Assembly (NCBI GenBank): GCA_937886325.1
Contig: CALABV010000159.1
Coordinates: forward strand, 1 to 31,792
Length of the DNA: 31,792 bases
DNA from: an uncultured Geobacter sp.
GTDB lineage: Bacteria; Desulfobacterota; Desulfuromonadia; Geobacterales; Geobacteraceae
Direction of reading: 5' to 3'
The notes under the pieces were generated by a model. The model was given only the letters and a program-made list of their open reading frames with translations. It had not been told where the DNA came from and searched no databases. Below are positions 23,791 through 31,388 of the stretch, one piece after another. The position numbers were made by a program, and so were the translations under genes. Position 1 is the stretch's first letter. The number at the start of each line of letters is the position of its first letter.

Positions 23791-24189
23791 CTACCCCGCC
23801 TGCACCTCGATCCTCCGCGGCTTTGCCGCCTCAGCCTTGAAAAGACGCAGGGTCAGGACACCGTTTGCGTACTCCGCGACGGTCTTGTCCTGATCGATGA
23901 CCTCAGGAAGCTGAAACTGCCGGTAGTAATTCATCAACTCGAACTCCCGATAGATGTCGTTTCGGCGCGATTCTGCGTTCGCCCTTCCCTGGATTGTCAG
24001 GATCCCCTTGTCGATGCCGATCTCAAGACCTTCCTTTCCCACACCGGGGAGATCCGCGGTAATGGTGAGCCCTGCTTCCGTTTCAACGATATCCACCGCG
24101 GGCCGCAGGTACCGTTCCGTGGAACGGGTGTCCTCCCGTCTCTCGGGAGCGCGGTTTTCGACGGAATTGGTTATGCTCTTGTCAGCCAT
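23791..24189 (-). CDS. Small heat shock protein (Hsp20 / alpha-crystallin family)
   Basis: A 132-residue holdase chaperone. The alpha-crystallin domain runs from about residue 30 to 125: PAVDIVETEAGLTITADLPG, GILTIQGR, a YYRQFQLPEVID strand, and NGVLTLRL (the usual GVLT signature). An Ala/Lys-rich tail with an RRIEV motif follows; the I-x-V motif near the end helps these proteins build oligomers. The N-terminal 28 residues are polar and charged. The ATG at 24189 has GAGGAGGA at good spacing. It is 52 bases behind a second hsp20 gene and both are likely co-transcribed. Two different partners suggest mixed oligomers. Confidence 0.93.
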   Translation of the reverse strand: MADKSITNSVENRAPERREDTRSTERYLRPAVDIVETEAGLTITADLPGVGKEGLEIGIDKGILTIQGRANAESRRNDIYREFELMNYYRQFQLPEVIDQDKTVAEYANGVLTLRLFKAEAAKPRRIEVQAG

Positions 24190-24241
24190 GATCTGATTCC
24201 TCCTCTCGAAATTTCGATATTTCGCGGCCGGCGTATTCCCA

Positions 24242-24688
24242 TCAGGATACACTGACCGATATTTTCTTTGGCTTCGCCGCTTCCGCCTTGGGGAGTGTGA
24301 CGGTGAGCACGCCGTCCCGGCACTGGGCGGAGACCTTGCCGCTGTCGATTTCCGCGGGCAGTTCTATCGTCCTGCTGAATCTGCCCACACCCCGTTCGTT
24401 CCGGTGCCAGACGTGAGCCTTTTCCGTCTCCACTCCCTTTCGTTCTCCCGCAAGTGTCATAGTATTCCGCAGTACCGAGATCTCGATTCCCTTCGGGTCG
24501 ACTCCCGGTAAAAGCGCCTCCACATATACGACGGCCTCATCCTCTCCGATATTCACCAGGGGAAACCGCCGGGCGCCTCCGGTCAGAAACTGGGGAGTCA
24601 GAGCCCTTCCCAGACCGACACCCCGAAAGGCCTCGTCTATCTCCTTCCTCAGACTGTCCAACTCCCTGAACATATCCCAGTTTGCCAT
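24242..24688 (-). CDS. Small heat shock protein (Hsp20 / alpha-crystallin family)
   Basis: A 148-residue holdase chaperone. The N-terminus starts MANWDMFRELDSLRKEID, as is common for bacterial Hsp20. The alpha-crystallin domain spans about 42-140, with PLVNIGEDEAVVYVEALLPG, TLAGERKG, RFSRTIELPAEID and DGVLTVTLPKAE. It ends in an I-x-V tail (KKISVSVS). The ATG has AGGAGGCGGATATC before it. The gene lies upstream of the second hsp20 gene and is about 35% alike by eye. A sigma-70-like promoter lies about 45 bases upstream (24731-24758). No CIRCE repeat for HrcA is seen. Confidence 0.94.
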   Translation of the reverse strand: MANWDMFRELDSLRKEIDEAFRGVGLGRALTPQFLTGGARRFPLVNIGEDEAVVYVEALLPGVDPKGIEISVLRNTMTLAGERKGVETEKAHVWHRNERGVGRFSRTIELPAEIDSGKVSAQCRDGVLTVTLPKAEAAKPKKISVSVS

Positions 24689-24730
24689 GATATCCGCCTC
24701 CTTTTTCGAGTATCTTCTGCTTTCGCTGGA

Positions 24731-24758
24731 AAGATAAGAACGATTTTCACGGAGTCAA
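24731..24758 (-). promoter_or_regulatory. Promoter of the hsp20 pair
   Basis: On the minus strand TTGACT (24753-24758), a 16-base spacer and TATCTT (24731-24736). The -35 reads CCCTTGACT, near the CTTGAA core of heat-shock sigma-32 promoters, but the -10 does not match the CCCCAT form. It may be a sigma-70 or mixed type. Confidence 0.5.
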
Positions 24759-24809
24759 GGGCCGGGAATTGTGACAACCTGTTCCGCTATGGCGCGGAAA
24801 TAAAGTGTA

Positions 24810-24837
24810 TTGACAATACCCGTATCACTGATACGAT
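24810..24837 (+). promoter_or_regulatory. Promoter of the tandem-repeat secreted protein
   Basis: A perfect TTGACA (24810-24815), a 16-base spacer and TACGAT (24832-24837) lie about 65 bases before the plus-strand gene. The region between it and the hsp20 promoter is divergent. Confidence 0.65.
24821..24835. promoter_or_regulatory. Operator-like inverted repeat in the promoter
   Basis: CGTATC-ACT-GATACG is a perfect 6-3-6 inverted repeat that lies between the -35 and -10 boxes and covers half of the -10. The core TATCA-T-GATA layout resembles TetR-type operators. A repressor bound here would shut the promoter. No repressor gene is adjacent. Confidence 0.5.
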
Positions 24838-24901
24838 GTTCGCTGCCTGAAAATACCGCCTTTTTTGTAAACTCATTTCACGAGGAGGAGGGACAAACAG
24901 A

Positions 24902-25639
24902 ATGGTTCGAAACAGATGGTTGTCGTTGGCAGGAAGAATGATGGTCGTGTGTTTCATTCTCCTGGGATCTACCGTAGTCAACTCTCGGGCTGAAACGGAC
25001 GTCCTGAAGCTGGATAAATCCACGTTCCGTCCCGGAGAGGAGATTCAGGTCCGCTTCAGGGCCTCGCAGTATTACCCCCCCAATGCCTGGGTGGGAATCA
25101 TTCCCAGCAGGGTTCGCCACGGCAGCGAGGCGGAAAACGATAAATACGACATTTCCTATCAGTATCTCAACAAGAGAACCAAGGGGACCTTGCTGTTTCG
25201 AGCTCCGGACAGGACGGGATCCTACGATGTCCGGATGCACGATACGGACAACAACGGCAGGGAAACCTATTCCGTTTCGTTTCAGGTCACATCGTACGGC
25301 GACAAACCTTCCGGACACGATCGGGAACTCTCACGTCCCGGAATGGCGCTGCTGGACAGCAAATCCTTCAAGCCAGGGGAACCTGTCCGCGTACGCTTCA
25401 AAACGCCCTCTGACTGGCCCCAGGACGCATGGATCGGCATCATCCCTTCAACCGTCCCCCACGGCAGCGAAGCGGAAAACGATCGGTATGACATTTCCTA
25501 TCAGTATCTGAAAGGGCGTACAGACGGTGTATTGACATTCATCGCGCCACGGAGACCCGGAATCTACGACCTCAGAATGCATGATACGGACGCGAACGGC
25601 AGGGAGATCAAATACGTTACCTTCAAGGTGATTCCATAG
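24902..25639 (+). CDS. Secreted protein with two tandem repeats
   Basis: A 245-residue exported protein. A signal peptide covers about residues 1-31 (cut near SRA-ET). Two repeats of about 100 residues follow (33-131 and 146-245), each holding FKPGE/FRPGE, WVGIIPS or WIGIIPS, HGSEAENDKYDISYQYL or the near-identical form with R for K, and a DVRMHDTD or DLRMHDTD end. Between them lies a short polar linker. The repeats are so alike that a recent internal duplication is likely. The pattern (beta-rich, Pro-Gly-Glu start, RMHDTD near the end) reminds me of beta-sandwich binding modules seen with VWA domains in other bacteria; that is a weak resemblance. The start follows GAGGAGGAGGG at about 9 bases. 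Confidence 0.8.
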   Translation: MVRNRWLSLAGRMMVVCFILLGSTVVNSRAETDVLKLDKSTFRPGEEIQVRFRASQYYPPNAWVGIIPSRVRHGSEAENDKYDISYQYLNKRTKGTLLFRAPDRTGSYDVRMHDTDNNGRETYSVSFQVTSYGDKPSGHDRELSRPGMALLDSKSFKPGEPVRVRFKTPSDWPQDAWIGIIPSTVPHGSEAENDRYDISYQYLKGRTDGVLTFIAPRRPGIYDLRMHDTDANGREIKYVTFKVIP

Positions 25640-25820
25640 CCGCCCCGTTTTTCCCAGGCATGAATGTCGGACAAGGGAAGAAGAGACTTCATTTCTCAGA
25701 AACTCACCCTTGCGCAGGCTACCATACACATTCCTGAGAGAGCCCCATGCATCGCGGGCCGCGGCATAGGACTCCGCGCACGAACCTGTCAGCAGCCCGG
25801 CAAGAAACGCGGCAAACAAA

Positions 25821-25851
25821 GCGACCGGTTACCCGCACGGGAACCGGTCGC
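25821..25851. terminator. Strong hairpin between the repeat protein and the acyltransferase
   Basis: A 10-bp stem (25821-25830 GCGACCGGTT with 25842-25851 AACCGGTCGC) plus inner CCC/GGG pairs. On the plus strand the following bases are only weakly T-rich (CATTTCC); on the minus strand TTTGTTTG follows. A terminator of the upstream plus-strand gene is possible but not firm. Confidence 0.4.
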
Positions 25852-25894
25852 GCATTTCCGAGCAAACCATGCGGAGCGAGGAAAATCCCCTTTC

Positions 25895-27082
25895 ATGATT
25901 GAGATTTCTCTTGCCGACTCGATAACCCGGGTGGTTCCTGAAGAATGGGACGAACTGGCGACAGGGCATGTTACGGCCAGCCACGGGTGGCTGCGACTGA
26001 TGGAGGAAACCGCGCTGGAGCAGCAACCGTGCCGTTTGGTGCTGGCGAGGGAAGATTCCAGGCTCCAGGCCGCTATCTTCTTCTGGGAGCACCGGACCAC
26101 CGAGAGCCGACACGCCATGGATTATATGCTGTTCGGCAGCCTTGCCCGATTGGCGGCAATTCTCGGGCTGACGATACATCCGTCTTTCGTGGCCCGCGAA
26201 GTCTCCGGCCATCGCCAGGCGGTCCTTTTCAGGGGAGGGCTGTCCGGGGAAGATCGACGCCGCCTGATGTCGCGTATGCTGGACGTTTTCGAAGAATACG
26301 CTCTCTTGAAAGACAGGACGATCTGCTTCACCGGTATCCCACAGGATGATGCGGAGATGGCCGCGGTGTTCGCATCGCGCGGTTACCTCCGTTCCCCGGA
26401 ACTACCGGTTTGCTGCCTTGATATTCGATGGCAATCGTTTGCCGAATATCTTCGGTGGCTGCGAAAACGACATCCCCGCACGGAAAAAAACATCCGTCGC
26501 GAACTCAGCAGGGCACGGCGCTCCGGCATCACCATACAGCGCATGGATGACCCCGTGTCCGACAGCGGCCGTCTCCATGCCCTGGCGGACGCCCACTACC
26601 GTCGGCTTAACGGCCGGCCGTTCCCCTTTCAACCGTTGTTCTTCGAAAAGCTGAAGGAACGAATGGGCAACAGGGCCGTCGTCTCTACCGCCGTAAAAGA
26701 CGGGCATAGTATCGGTGTACAGGTCAGGATCTCCGCCGACGGCCATGCCACCGTGCCCATCATCGGGATTGATACTGAACACGCGCGCAAGGATGCCCTG
26801 TACTTCAACCTGGGATACAACTCCACGATTGAAGCCGCCATCGAGGAAGGTCTCCAGCAGATGCGCCTCGGCAGACTCGTGTACGATACCAAGATCAGGC
26901 GCGGCTGCCGCCTGTCACTGTCGAACCTGTACATTCGACCCGGAAACGCCTTCCGCCGAGCCCTGATGAGGCCCCTCATGATGGCGCGAACCTGGAGGAT
27001 GCATCGGATGCTGCGTTCCATCATTGAGCAGGCGTCATCCGGGACTGAATGCCCGGACGACGACGGGTCACGACGGCCGTGA
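25895..27082 (+). CDS. FemAB/GNAT-like acyltransferase
   Basis: A 395-residue soluble protein. The C-terminal two thirds have the look of the FemAB/BioF2-like GNAT superfamily: ADAHYRRLNGRPFPFQPLFF, a strand with GVQVRISADGHATVPIIGID, YFNLGYNSTIEAAIEEGLQQ and RLVYDTKIRRGCRL, the last being where such enzymes bind acyl-CoA or aminoacyl donors. A basic cluster (KRHPRTEKNIRRELSRARRS) precedes it. These enzymes move an amino acid or acyl group to an amine, often in cell-wall or surface polymer building. The ATG at 25895 has GAGG at about 13 bases, a weak site; the longer frame to 25664 is not protein-like. The 3' end overlaps the ATP-grasp gene, so the two likely act in one pathway. Confidence 0.72.
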   Translation: MIEISLADSITRVVPEEWDELATGHVTASHGWLRLMEETALEQQPCRLVLAREDSRLQAAIFFWEHRTTESRHAMDYMLFGSLARLAAILGLTIHPSFVAREVSGHRQAVLFRGGLSGEDRRRLMSRMLDVFEEYALLKDRTICFTGIPQDDAEMAAVFASRGYLRSPELPVCCLDIRWQSFAEYLRWLRKRHPRTEKNIRRELSRARRSGITIQRMDDPVSDSGRLHALADAHYRRLNGRPFPFQPLFFEKLKERMGNRAVVSTAVKDGHSIGVQVRISADGHATVPIIGIDTEHARKDALYFNLGYNSTIEAAIEEGLQQMRLGRLVYDTKIRRGCRLSLSNLYIRPGNAFRRALMRPLMMARTWRMHRMLRSIIEQASSGTECPDDDGSRRP

Positions 27083-28260
27083 CCCGGAAACGGATCCTGA
27101 TACCCGGCGTCTCCTCAGATGCCGGATTGGGGATGATCCGCCAGCTCGCGGAATCCGGATATGAGGTGATGGGCGCGGACTGGCAAAGGTTGCCGCTCGG
27201 GCTCCATTCACGCTACCTCGGCGACGTGCGACTCCTGCCGAAACTGAGGGATAGCGGGTTCGGGAAATGTCTCGTGGACCTGGTTCGGACCGCGCGCCCC
27301 GATGCCTTTGTCCCACTCGGCACGACTACCGTTGCAATCGCATGCCGGGAAGCGATGCTTTTGAAGAACTATACATCCTTCGCAATTCCGGACTACGACG
27401 CCTACATGGCGGCCTTCGACAAAACCCTGTGCACCGGCGAATGCCGGGAACTGGGCATCCCCTGCCCCGCCACCTACTCCCTGGAAGAAGCCGTCGAAAT
27501 CCTGAAAGAAGGGCAGGAACGGACGACCCTCGTGGTGAAACCGGGCACGGATGCGGGAATGGCCTCGGGCGTGGAATACGTACGCCATGCCGACCGGCTG
27601 CGAGAAAGCGTCTCGTCCTGCATGAACCGATACGGAAGCGTCACCGTCCAGGAGTATGTCCCGGGTGACGCAGTGCACATGCATACGGCGGCGCTCCTCT
27701 TTGACCGGCAGAGCGAACTCGTTGCCGCGTTCACAACGCAGAAACTGCGGCAATGGCCGACCACCGGCGGCGTCACGGCACTGAGCAGAAGCACGGACGC
27801 ATACCACCTGGTGGAACAGGTACTGCCCTTCTTCCGGAAGTGGCACTGGAAAGGAGCGGCCGAGGTCGAATTCAAGTATGACGCTCGGGACGGCAGGTAC
27901 AAGGTTATCGAGATAAACCCCAGGTTTCCCGCCTATCTCCGTTTTGCCATGTACTGCGGGTTGCCGTTGGCGAGACTTTCAGCGGAAATTGCTCTGGCAG
28001 ACGCACGGATTGCGCCATTACAGTATCCATCCTACGCCGTCGGAAGGAAATTCGTGAATCCGGGACTTTTTCTGCGCACGACCATTGAGGAGATGAGGGG
28101 TTCTTCGTGTCGGCTTTCAACACTGGGGAAGTCGATGAGGGATCTCTCCGGAACGGGACCGGCTTTCATGGGAATGCTCAATGACCCCCTACCGGTACTG
28201 GGAAGGCTGCTGCTCGACCTGCAAAACCTGCGGAAACATTACCGGCGCGGATCAGGATAA
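27079..28260 (+). CDS. ATP-grasp family ligase
   Basis: A 393-residue ATP-grasp enzyme. The N-terminal Rossmann-like part (KRILIPGVSSDAGLGMIRQL) is followed by the ATP-grasp fold: TLVVKPGTDAGMASGV (P-loop-like lid), VQEYVPGDAVHMH, and the metal-binding EVEFKYDARDGRYKVIEINP (Glu and Asn). Such proteins make amide or ester bonds with an acylphosphate intermediate. I chose the GTG at 27079 because it overlaps the stop of the acyltransferase gene (GTGA) and because MTRKRILIPG is the normal kind of start; an ATG at 27049 in the same frame is possible. Neither has a clear ribosome binding site, in keeping with translational coupling. The substrate is unknown. A peptide or amino-acid ligation step with the acyltransferase is inference. 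Confidence 0.82.
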   Translation: MTRKRILIPGVSSDAGLGMIRQLAESGYEVMGADWQRLPLGLHSRYLGDVRLLPKLRDSGFGKCLVDLVRTARPDAFVPLGTTTVAIACREAMLLKNYTSFAIPDYDAYMAAFDKTLCTGECRELGIPCPATYSLEEAVEILKEGQERTTLVVKPGTDAGMASGVEYVRHADRLRESVSSCMNRYGSVTVQEYVPGDAVHMHTAALLFDRQSELVAAFTTQKLRQWPTTGGVTALSRSTDAYHLVEQVLPFFRKWHWKGAAEVEFKYDARDGRYKVIEINPRFPAYLRFAMYCGLPLARLSAEIALADARIAPLQYPSYAVGRKFVNPGLFLRTTIEEMRGSSCRLSTLGKSMRDLSGTGPAFMGMLNDPLPVLGRLLLDLQNLRKHYRRGSG

Positions 28261-28348
28261 GCACCGCTCTGAAAAACATGCGTTCCGTGACCCGGCGCAG
28301 AATGGGTGGACTGGACCGTGAAATGCACGCGAGCAAAGAAATCCTTCT

Positions 28349-29083
28349 TTACCGCTTGCGCAGATAGCGAAGAAATTCCTCTTGCGAAAGCTCCTTCTTG
28401 CGGACGAGACATTCAATCTGGTGGCCCATTGCGGTCCGTTCCCCTTCTTTCATGGACTCCTTCATAAGGATAAAGAAAGGTATGTTCCGTGTCTGCGGGT
28501 AGAGACGAAATCGATCCATCAGCTCGAAGGCCGACATATCGGGCAGCATGAGAGTGGAGAACGCCAGATAACGGGGCTCGGTTGTCGCCAGGGCAATCCC
28601 TTCCTTGCCCGTGTATGCTTTTATCACCTGGAAGCCGAGGGATTCGATCGCCTTTGCCACCTGCTCCTCACCGTTGCGTGAAATAACGATGGCCTGCAGG
28701 TCCCACACCTCGGCCTCCTCGGTCAGACCGAGGACCACTATCCTTTTCTTCAGGTAGTCCGTATCGATGGGAAGGGTAAAGAACCCCACGGCCGGGAAGA
28801 CCCCGCCGACCTTCCCCTCCAGGCTGAGAAAAAGGGGAAGGACGGGAATGTCCCTGGTCTGGGGATTTCGCTTGAGTTCAAGGAAGATTTCCCATCCGTC
28901 CGTGGAATAGGGCGAAAGATCCAGAAGGATGCCCAACGGTCGTCCTTCGGAAAGCTCATCGAGGCGTGCCGTTCTCGCCCGGTATCCACCGGCGGCAAGG
29001 TAGCCGCAGACAATCTTCCCACGGTCATCACATCCATTCAGCCCAAGAATCCACAACTCCCGCTCAAGACTTTTCTCGGCCAT
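28349..29083 (-). CDS. Tandem receiver-domain protein, second domain degenerate
   Basis: A 244-residue protein with two receiver-like domains and no output domain. The first (about 8-120) keeps the phosphoacceptor Asp55 (GILLDLSPYSTDGWEI) but has Leu where the conserved Lys stands (FTLPID). The second (about 128-242) has Thr177 in place of Asp (FSTLMLPDMSAFEL). So phosphorylation, if any, is on the first. It resembles CheY-type adaptor or scaffolding proteins. The ATG at 29083 begins MAEKSLERE; the site before it (GGGGACC) is weak, and the longer frame to 29182 is less protein-like. It lies convergent to the ATP-grasp gene and divergent from typA. Confidence 0.78.
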   Translation of the reverse strand: MAEKSLERELWILGLNGCDDRGKIVCGYLAAGGYRARTARLDELSEGRPLGILLDLSPYSTDGWEIFLELKRNPQTRDIPVLPLFLSLEGKVGGVFPAVGFFTLPIDTDYLKKRIVVLGLTEEAEVWDLQAIVISRNGEEQVAKAIESLGFQVIKAYTGKEGIALATTEPRYLAFSTLMLPDMSAFELMDRFRLYPQTRNIPFFILMKESMKEGERTAMGHQIECLVRKKELSQEEFLRYLRKR

Positions 29084-29420
29084 GCATGGTCCCCGCTTCC
29101 ATGAGTAATGTGCCCGGTTCTCTCCCCGCATCGATTGATTGCCGCGGCAGCGCGGATTAAGAACCCTGTAATGATGCGACACTCGTTTTTACATACCACA
29201 TTTCAGACGGCCGGCAAAGATTTCTTTCGCCCCCGGAAGGATGATTTCAGCAAGGAAAAATACCTTGAATTTTCGCGAAAGAATTGGCATAGTATCCGCA
29301 TCAAGGCGGGCTTTTGCCCGTCTTTTTCTTTTATCCCCGCCGGAAGCTCAGTGACTTTCAAACCGGACTTCCCACCCAGCTGCGGGGGAGGGAACCACTC
29401 AACCAACAGGAGTCGAAAAA
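29084..29420. other. Divergent intergenic region with typA leader
   Basis: About 340 bases between the receiver gene (minus) and typA (plus). It holds a terminator-like hairpin (29305-29327), a possible typA promoter upstream of it (TTGAAT at about 29267 with a 19-base spacer to TAGTAT near 29292), and about 90 bases of further leader. No gene seen. Confidence 0.5.
29305..29327 (+). terminator. Terminator-like hairpin in the typA leader
   Basis: A 7-bp stem (29305-29311 GGCGGGC with 29316-29322 GCCCGTC, one G-T pair, TTTT loop) is followed by TTTTTCTTTT. It has the form of an intrinsic terminator or attenuator and lies about 95 bases before the typA start. Confidence 0.6.
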
Positions 29421-31223
29421 ATGCAGGAAAAGATTCGCAATATTGCCATTATCGCCCACGTCGATCACGGCAAGACCACACTCGTGGATGCCATGCTGAA
29501 ACAATCGGGCGTTTTCCGGAATAACGAAGCCATTACCGAGCGGGTGATGGATTCCAATGATCTGGAAAAAGAACGCGGGATCACCATCCTGGCGAAAAAC
29601 CTCTCCATCCGCCACGGCGGGTACAAGATCAATATCGTCGACACACCGGGTCATGCCGACTTCGGCGGCGAGGTGGAACGGGTACTGAAAATGGTGGACT
29701 CGGTCCTTCTGCTGGTGGATGCCCTTGACGGCCCCATGCCCCAGACCCGGTTCGTGCTCAAGAAGTCCCTGGATCTGGGCCTGCGCCCCATCGTGGTCAT
29801 CAACAAGATCGATCGTCCCGGAGCGCGGCCCGCCGAGGTCGTGAACATGGTCTTCGACCTGTTCTGCGAGCTCCAGGCAAGCGACGAGCAACTGGACTTC
29901 GCCATCGTCTATACCAGCGCCAAGATGGGGTACGCAAAGCTGGACATGGGAGATGATTCCGACTCCATGGAACCTCTTTTCCAGACGGTCATCAATAACG
30001 TATCCCCTCCTGAAGGGGACCCCTCGGCTCCGTTCCAGATGCTGATTACGAACATCGACTATAACGACTATATCGGCCGCATCGCCACCGGCAAGATCTT
30101 CAACGGCAGGGTGGCGGCCGGCGAATCCATAGCGCTGATCAGGCGTGGCGGCGAAATCCGCAAGGGCCGCATATCAAAGCTTATCGGCTACGAAGGTCTG
30201 CAGCAGATCGAGATAGAAGAGGCATTCACCGGAGATATCGTTACCATCGCCGGTTTCGACGAGGTGGGAATCGGAGAAACCCTGGCGAGCGCGGACGATC
30301 CACGTTCACTCCCCTACGTCTCCATCGACGAACCCACCATTGCCATGAACTTCATCGTCAACAGCTCTCCGTTCGCCGGCCGGGAGGGCAAAATGGTGAC
30401 GTCGCGCACGATCCGGGAGCGACTGGAAAAGGAACTCCGCACCAATGTCTCACTCCGGGTCGAAGACACGGACAATCCGGACACCTTTCTGGTATCGGGA
30501 CGCGGCGAGTTGCATCTGTCGATACTGATAGAAAACATGCGCCGGGAAGGGTTCGAGATGGCGGTCTCCAAACCGGAGGTGATCCTGCGCGAAATCGACG
30601 GCAAACGCCAGGAGCCCATGGAGTATCTGGTAATAGATGTGCCGTGCGAGTATCAGGGAACCGTTATTGAAAAAATGGGACCGCGAAAGGGAGAAATGGT
30701 CGCCATGCACCAACTCGGCGATGTTGTCCGGCTTGAGTTCATCATCCCCGCGCGCGGCATCATCGGACTGCGCGGCGAGCTTCTCACCGAAACCCGCGGC
30801 ACAGGCGTGGTCACCCATACCTTCCACGGATATGCGCCATACAAAGGTGATATCCCCGGACGCAAAAACGGGGTCCTCATCGCCATGGAGCAGGGGGAAA
30901 CCACCGCCTATGCCCTGGACGCCCTCCAACCCCGCGGAGTGCTGTTCATCGGACCGGGCGTCGAGGTATACGGCGGGATGGTTATCGGCCAGCACGCCAA
31001 GGACAATGACCTAGACGTCAATCCCTGCAAGGGGAAAAAACTTACCAATATCAGGGCATCCGGGTCCGACGATGCGGTAAAGCTGTCACCGCCGCGCATC
31101 CTGACCCTTGAGCAGGCGCTTGAGTTCATTGATGAAGACGAACTGGTTGAGGTAACCCCCTCTTCAATACGGCTCCGGAAAAAGGAACTCGACCCGACAA
31201 AGAGGAAGCGTATCGGCAGGTAG
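29421..31223 (+). CDS. typA: Translational GTPase TypA/BipA
   Basis: A complete 600-residue ribosome-binding GTPase of the EF-G superfamily. The GTP-binding motifs are clear: AHVDHGKTT (residues 12-20), DTPGH (near 75) and NKID (near 130). The domain II, III and V parts follow, and the C-terminal BipA-specific domain ends in LDPTKRKRIGR. TypA helps 50S ribosome assembly and growth at low temperature or under stress. The ATG follows CAGGAG at 9 bases. The gene stands behind a leader with a terminator-like hairpin. BamD follows after 165 bases. Confidence 0.98.
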   Translation: MQEKIRNIAIIAHVDHGKTTLVDAMLKQSGVFRNNEAITERVMDSNDLEKERGITILAKNLSIRHGGYKINIVDTPGHADFGGEVERVLKMVDSVLLLVDALDGPMPQTRFVLKKSLDLGLRPIVVINKIDRPGARPAEVVNMVFDLFCELQASDEQLDFAIVYTSAKMGYAKLDMGDDSDSMEPLFQTVINNVSPPEGDPSAPFQMLITNIDYNDYIGRIATGKIFNGRVAAGESIALIRRGGEIRKGRISKLIGYEGLQQIEIEEAFTGDIVTIAGFDEVGIGETLASADDPRSLPYVSIDEPTIAMNFIVNSSPFAGREGKMVTSRTIRERLEKELRTNVSLRVEDTDNPDTFLVSGRGELHLSILIENMRREGFEMAVSKPEVILREIDGKRQEPMEYLVIDVPCEYQGTVIEKMGPRKGEMVAMHQLGDVVRLEFIIPARGIIGLRGELLTETRGTGVVTHTFHGYAPYKGDIPGRKNGVLIAMEQGETTAYALDALQPRGVLFIGPGVEVYGGMVIGQHAKDNDLDVNPCKGKKLTNIRASGSDDAVKLSPPRILTLEQALEFIDEDELVEVTPSSIRLRKKELDPTKRKRIGR

Positions 31224-31235
31224 GCCGGGGAAACC

Positions 31236-31289
31236 GTCGTTCGTCGTTCGTTGTTCGTCGTTCGACGTTCGTTGTTCGACGTTCGACGT
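31236..31289. repeat. TTCG-rich tandem repeat between typA and bamD
   Basis: Degenerate units of GTTCGTC, GTTCGTT and GTTCGAC repeat about eight times in 54 bases. Parts are self-complementary (TTCGAA-like and ACGT cores). It lies right behind the typA stop codon, in the gap before bamD. Similar TTCG-type repeats are found in intergenic DNA of many bacteria. No terminator of the usual form is seen here. Confidence 0.75.
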
Positions 31290-31388
31290 CCTTATATCAC
31301 AACTATGCATTGACAAATCGTTTCTTTTTCTCTACTAAACAAGTTGCAAATTCGGTTTTTTCCGCACCATGCCGACCAAGGAGCCCTT

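Noticed and set aside
24689..24901. CIRCE element (HrcA) for the hsp20 pair
   Set aside because: No TTAGCACTC-N9-GAGTGCTAA-like repeat is present. The only strong inverted repeat (24821-24835) belongs to the divergent promoter.
25448..25819. Minus-strand frame starting with a lipoprotein-like signal (FAAFLAGLLTGSC)
   Set aside because: The start would be a TTG without a ribosome binding site, next to a hairpin, and most of the frame is antisense to the second repeat of the secreted protein. The signal-like stretch is interesting but probably chance or a relic.
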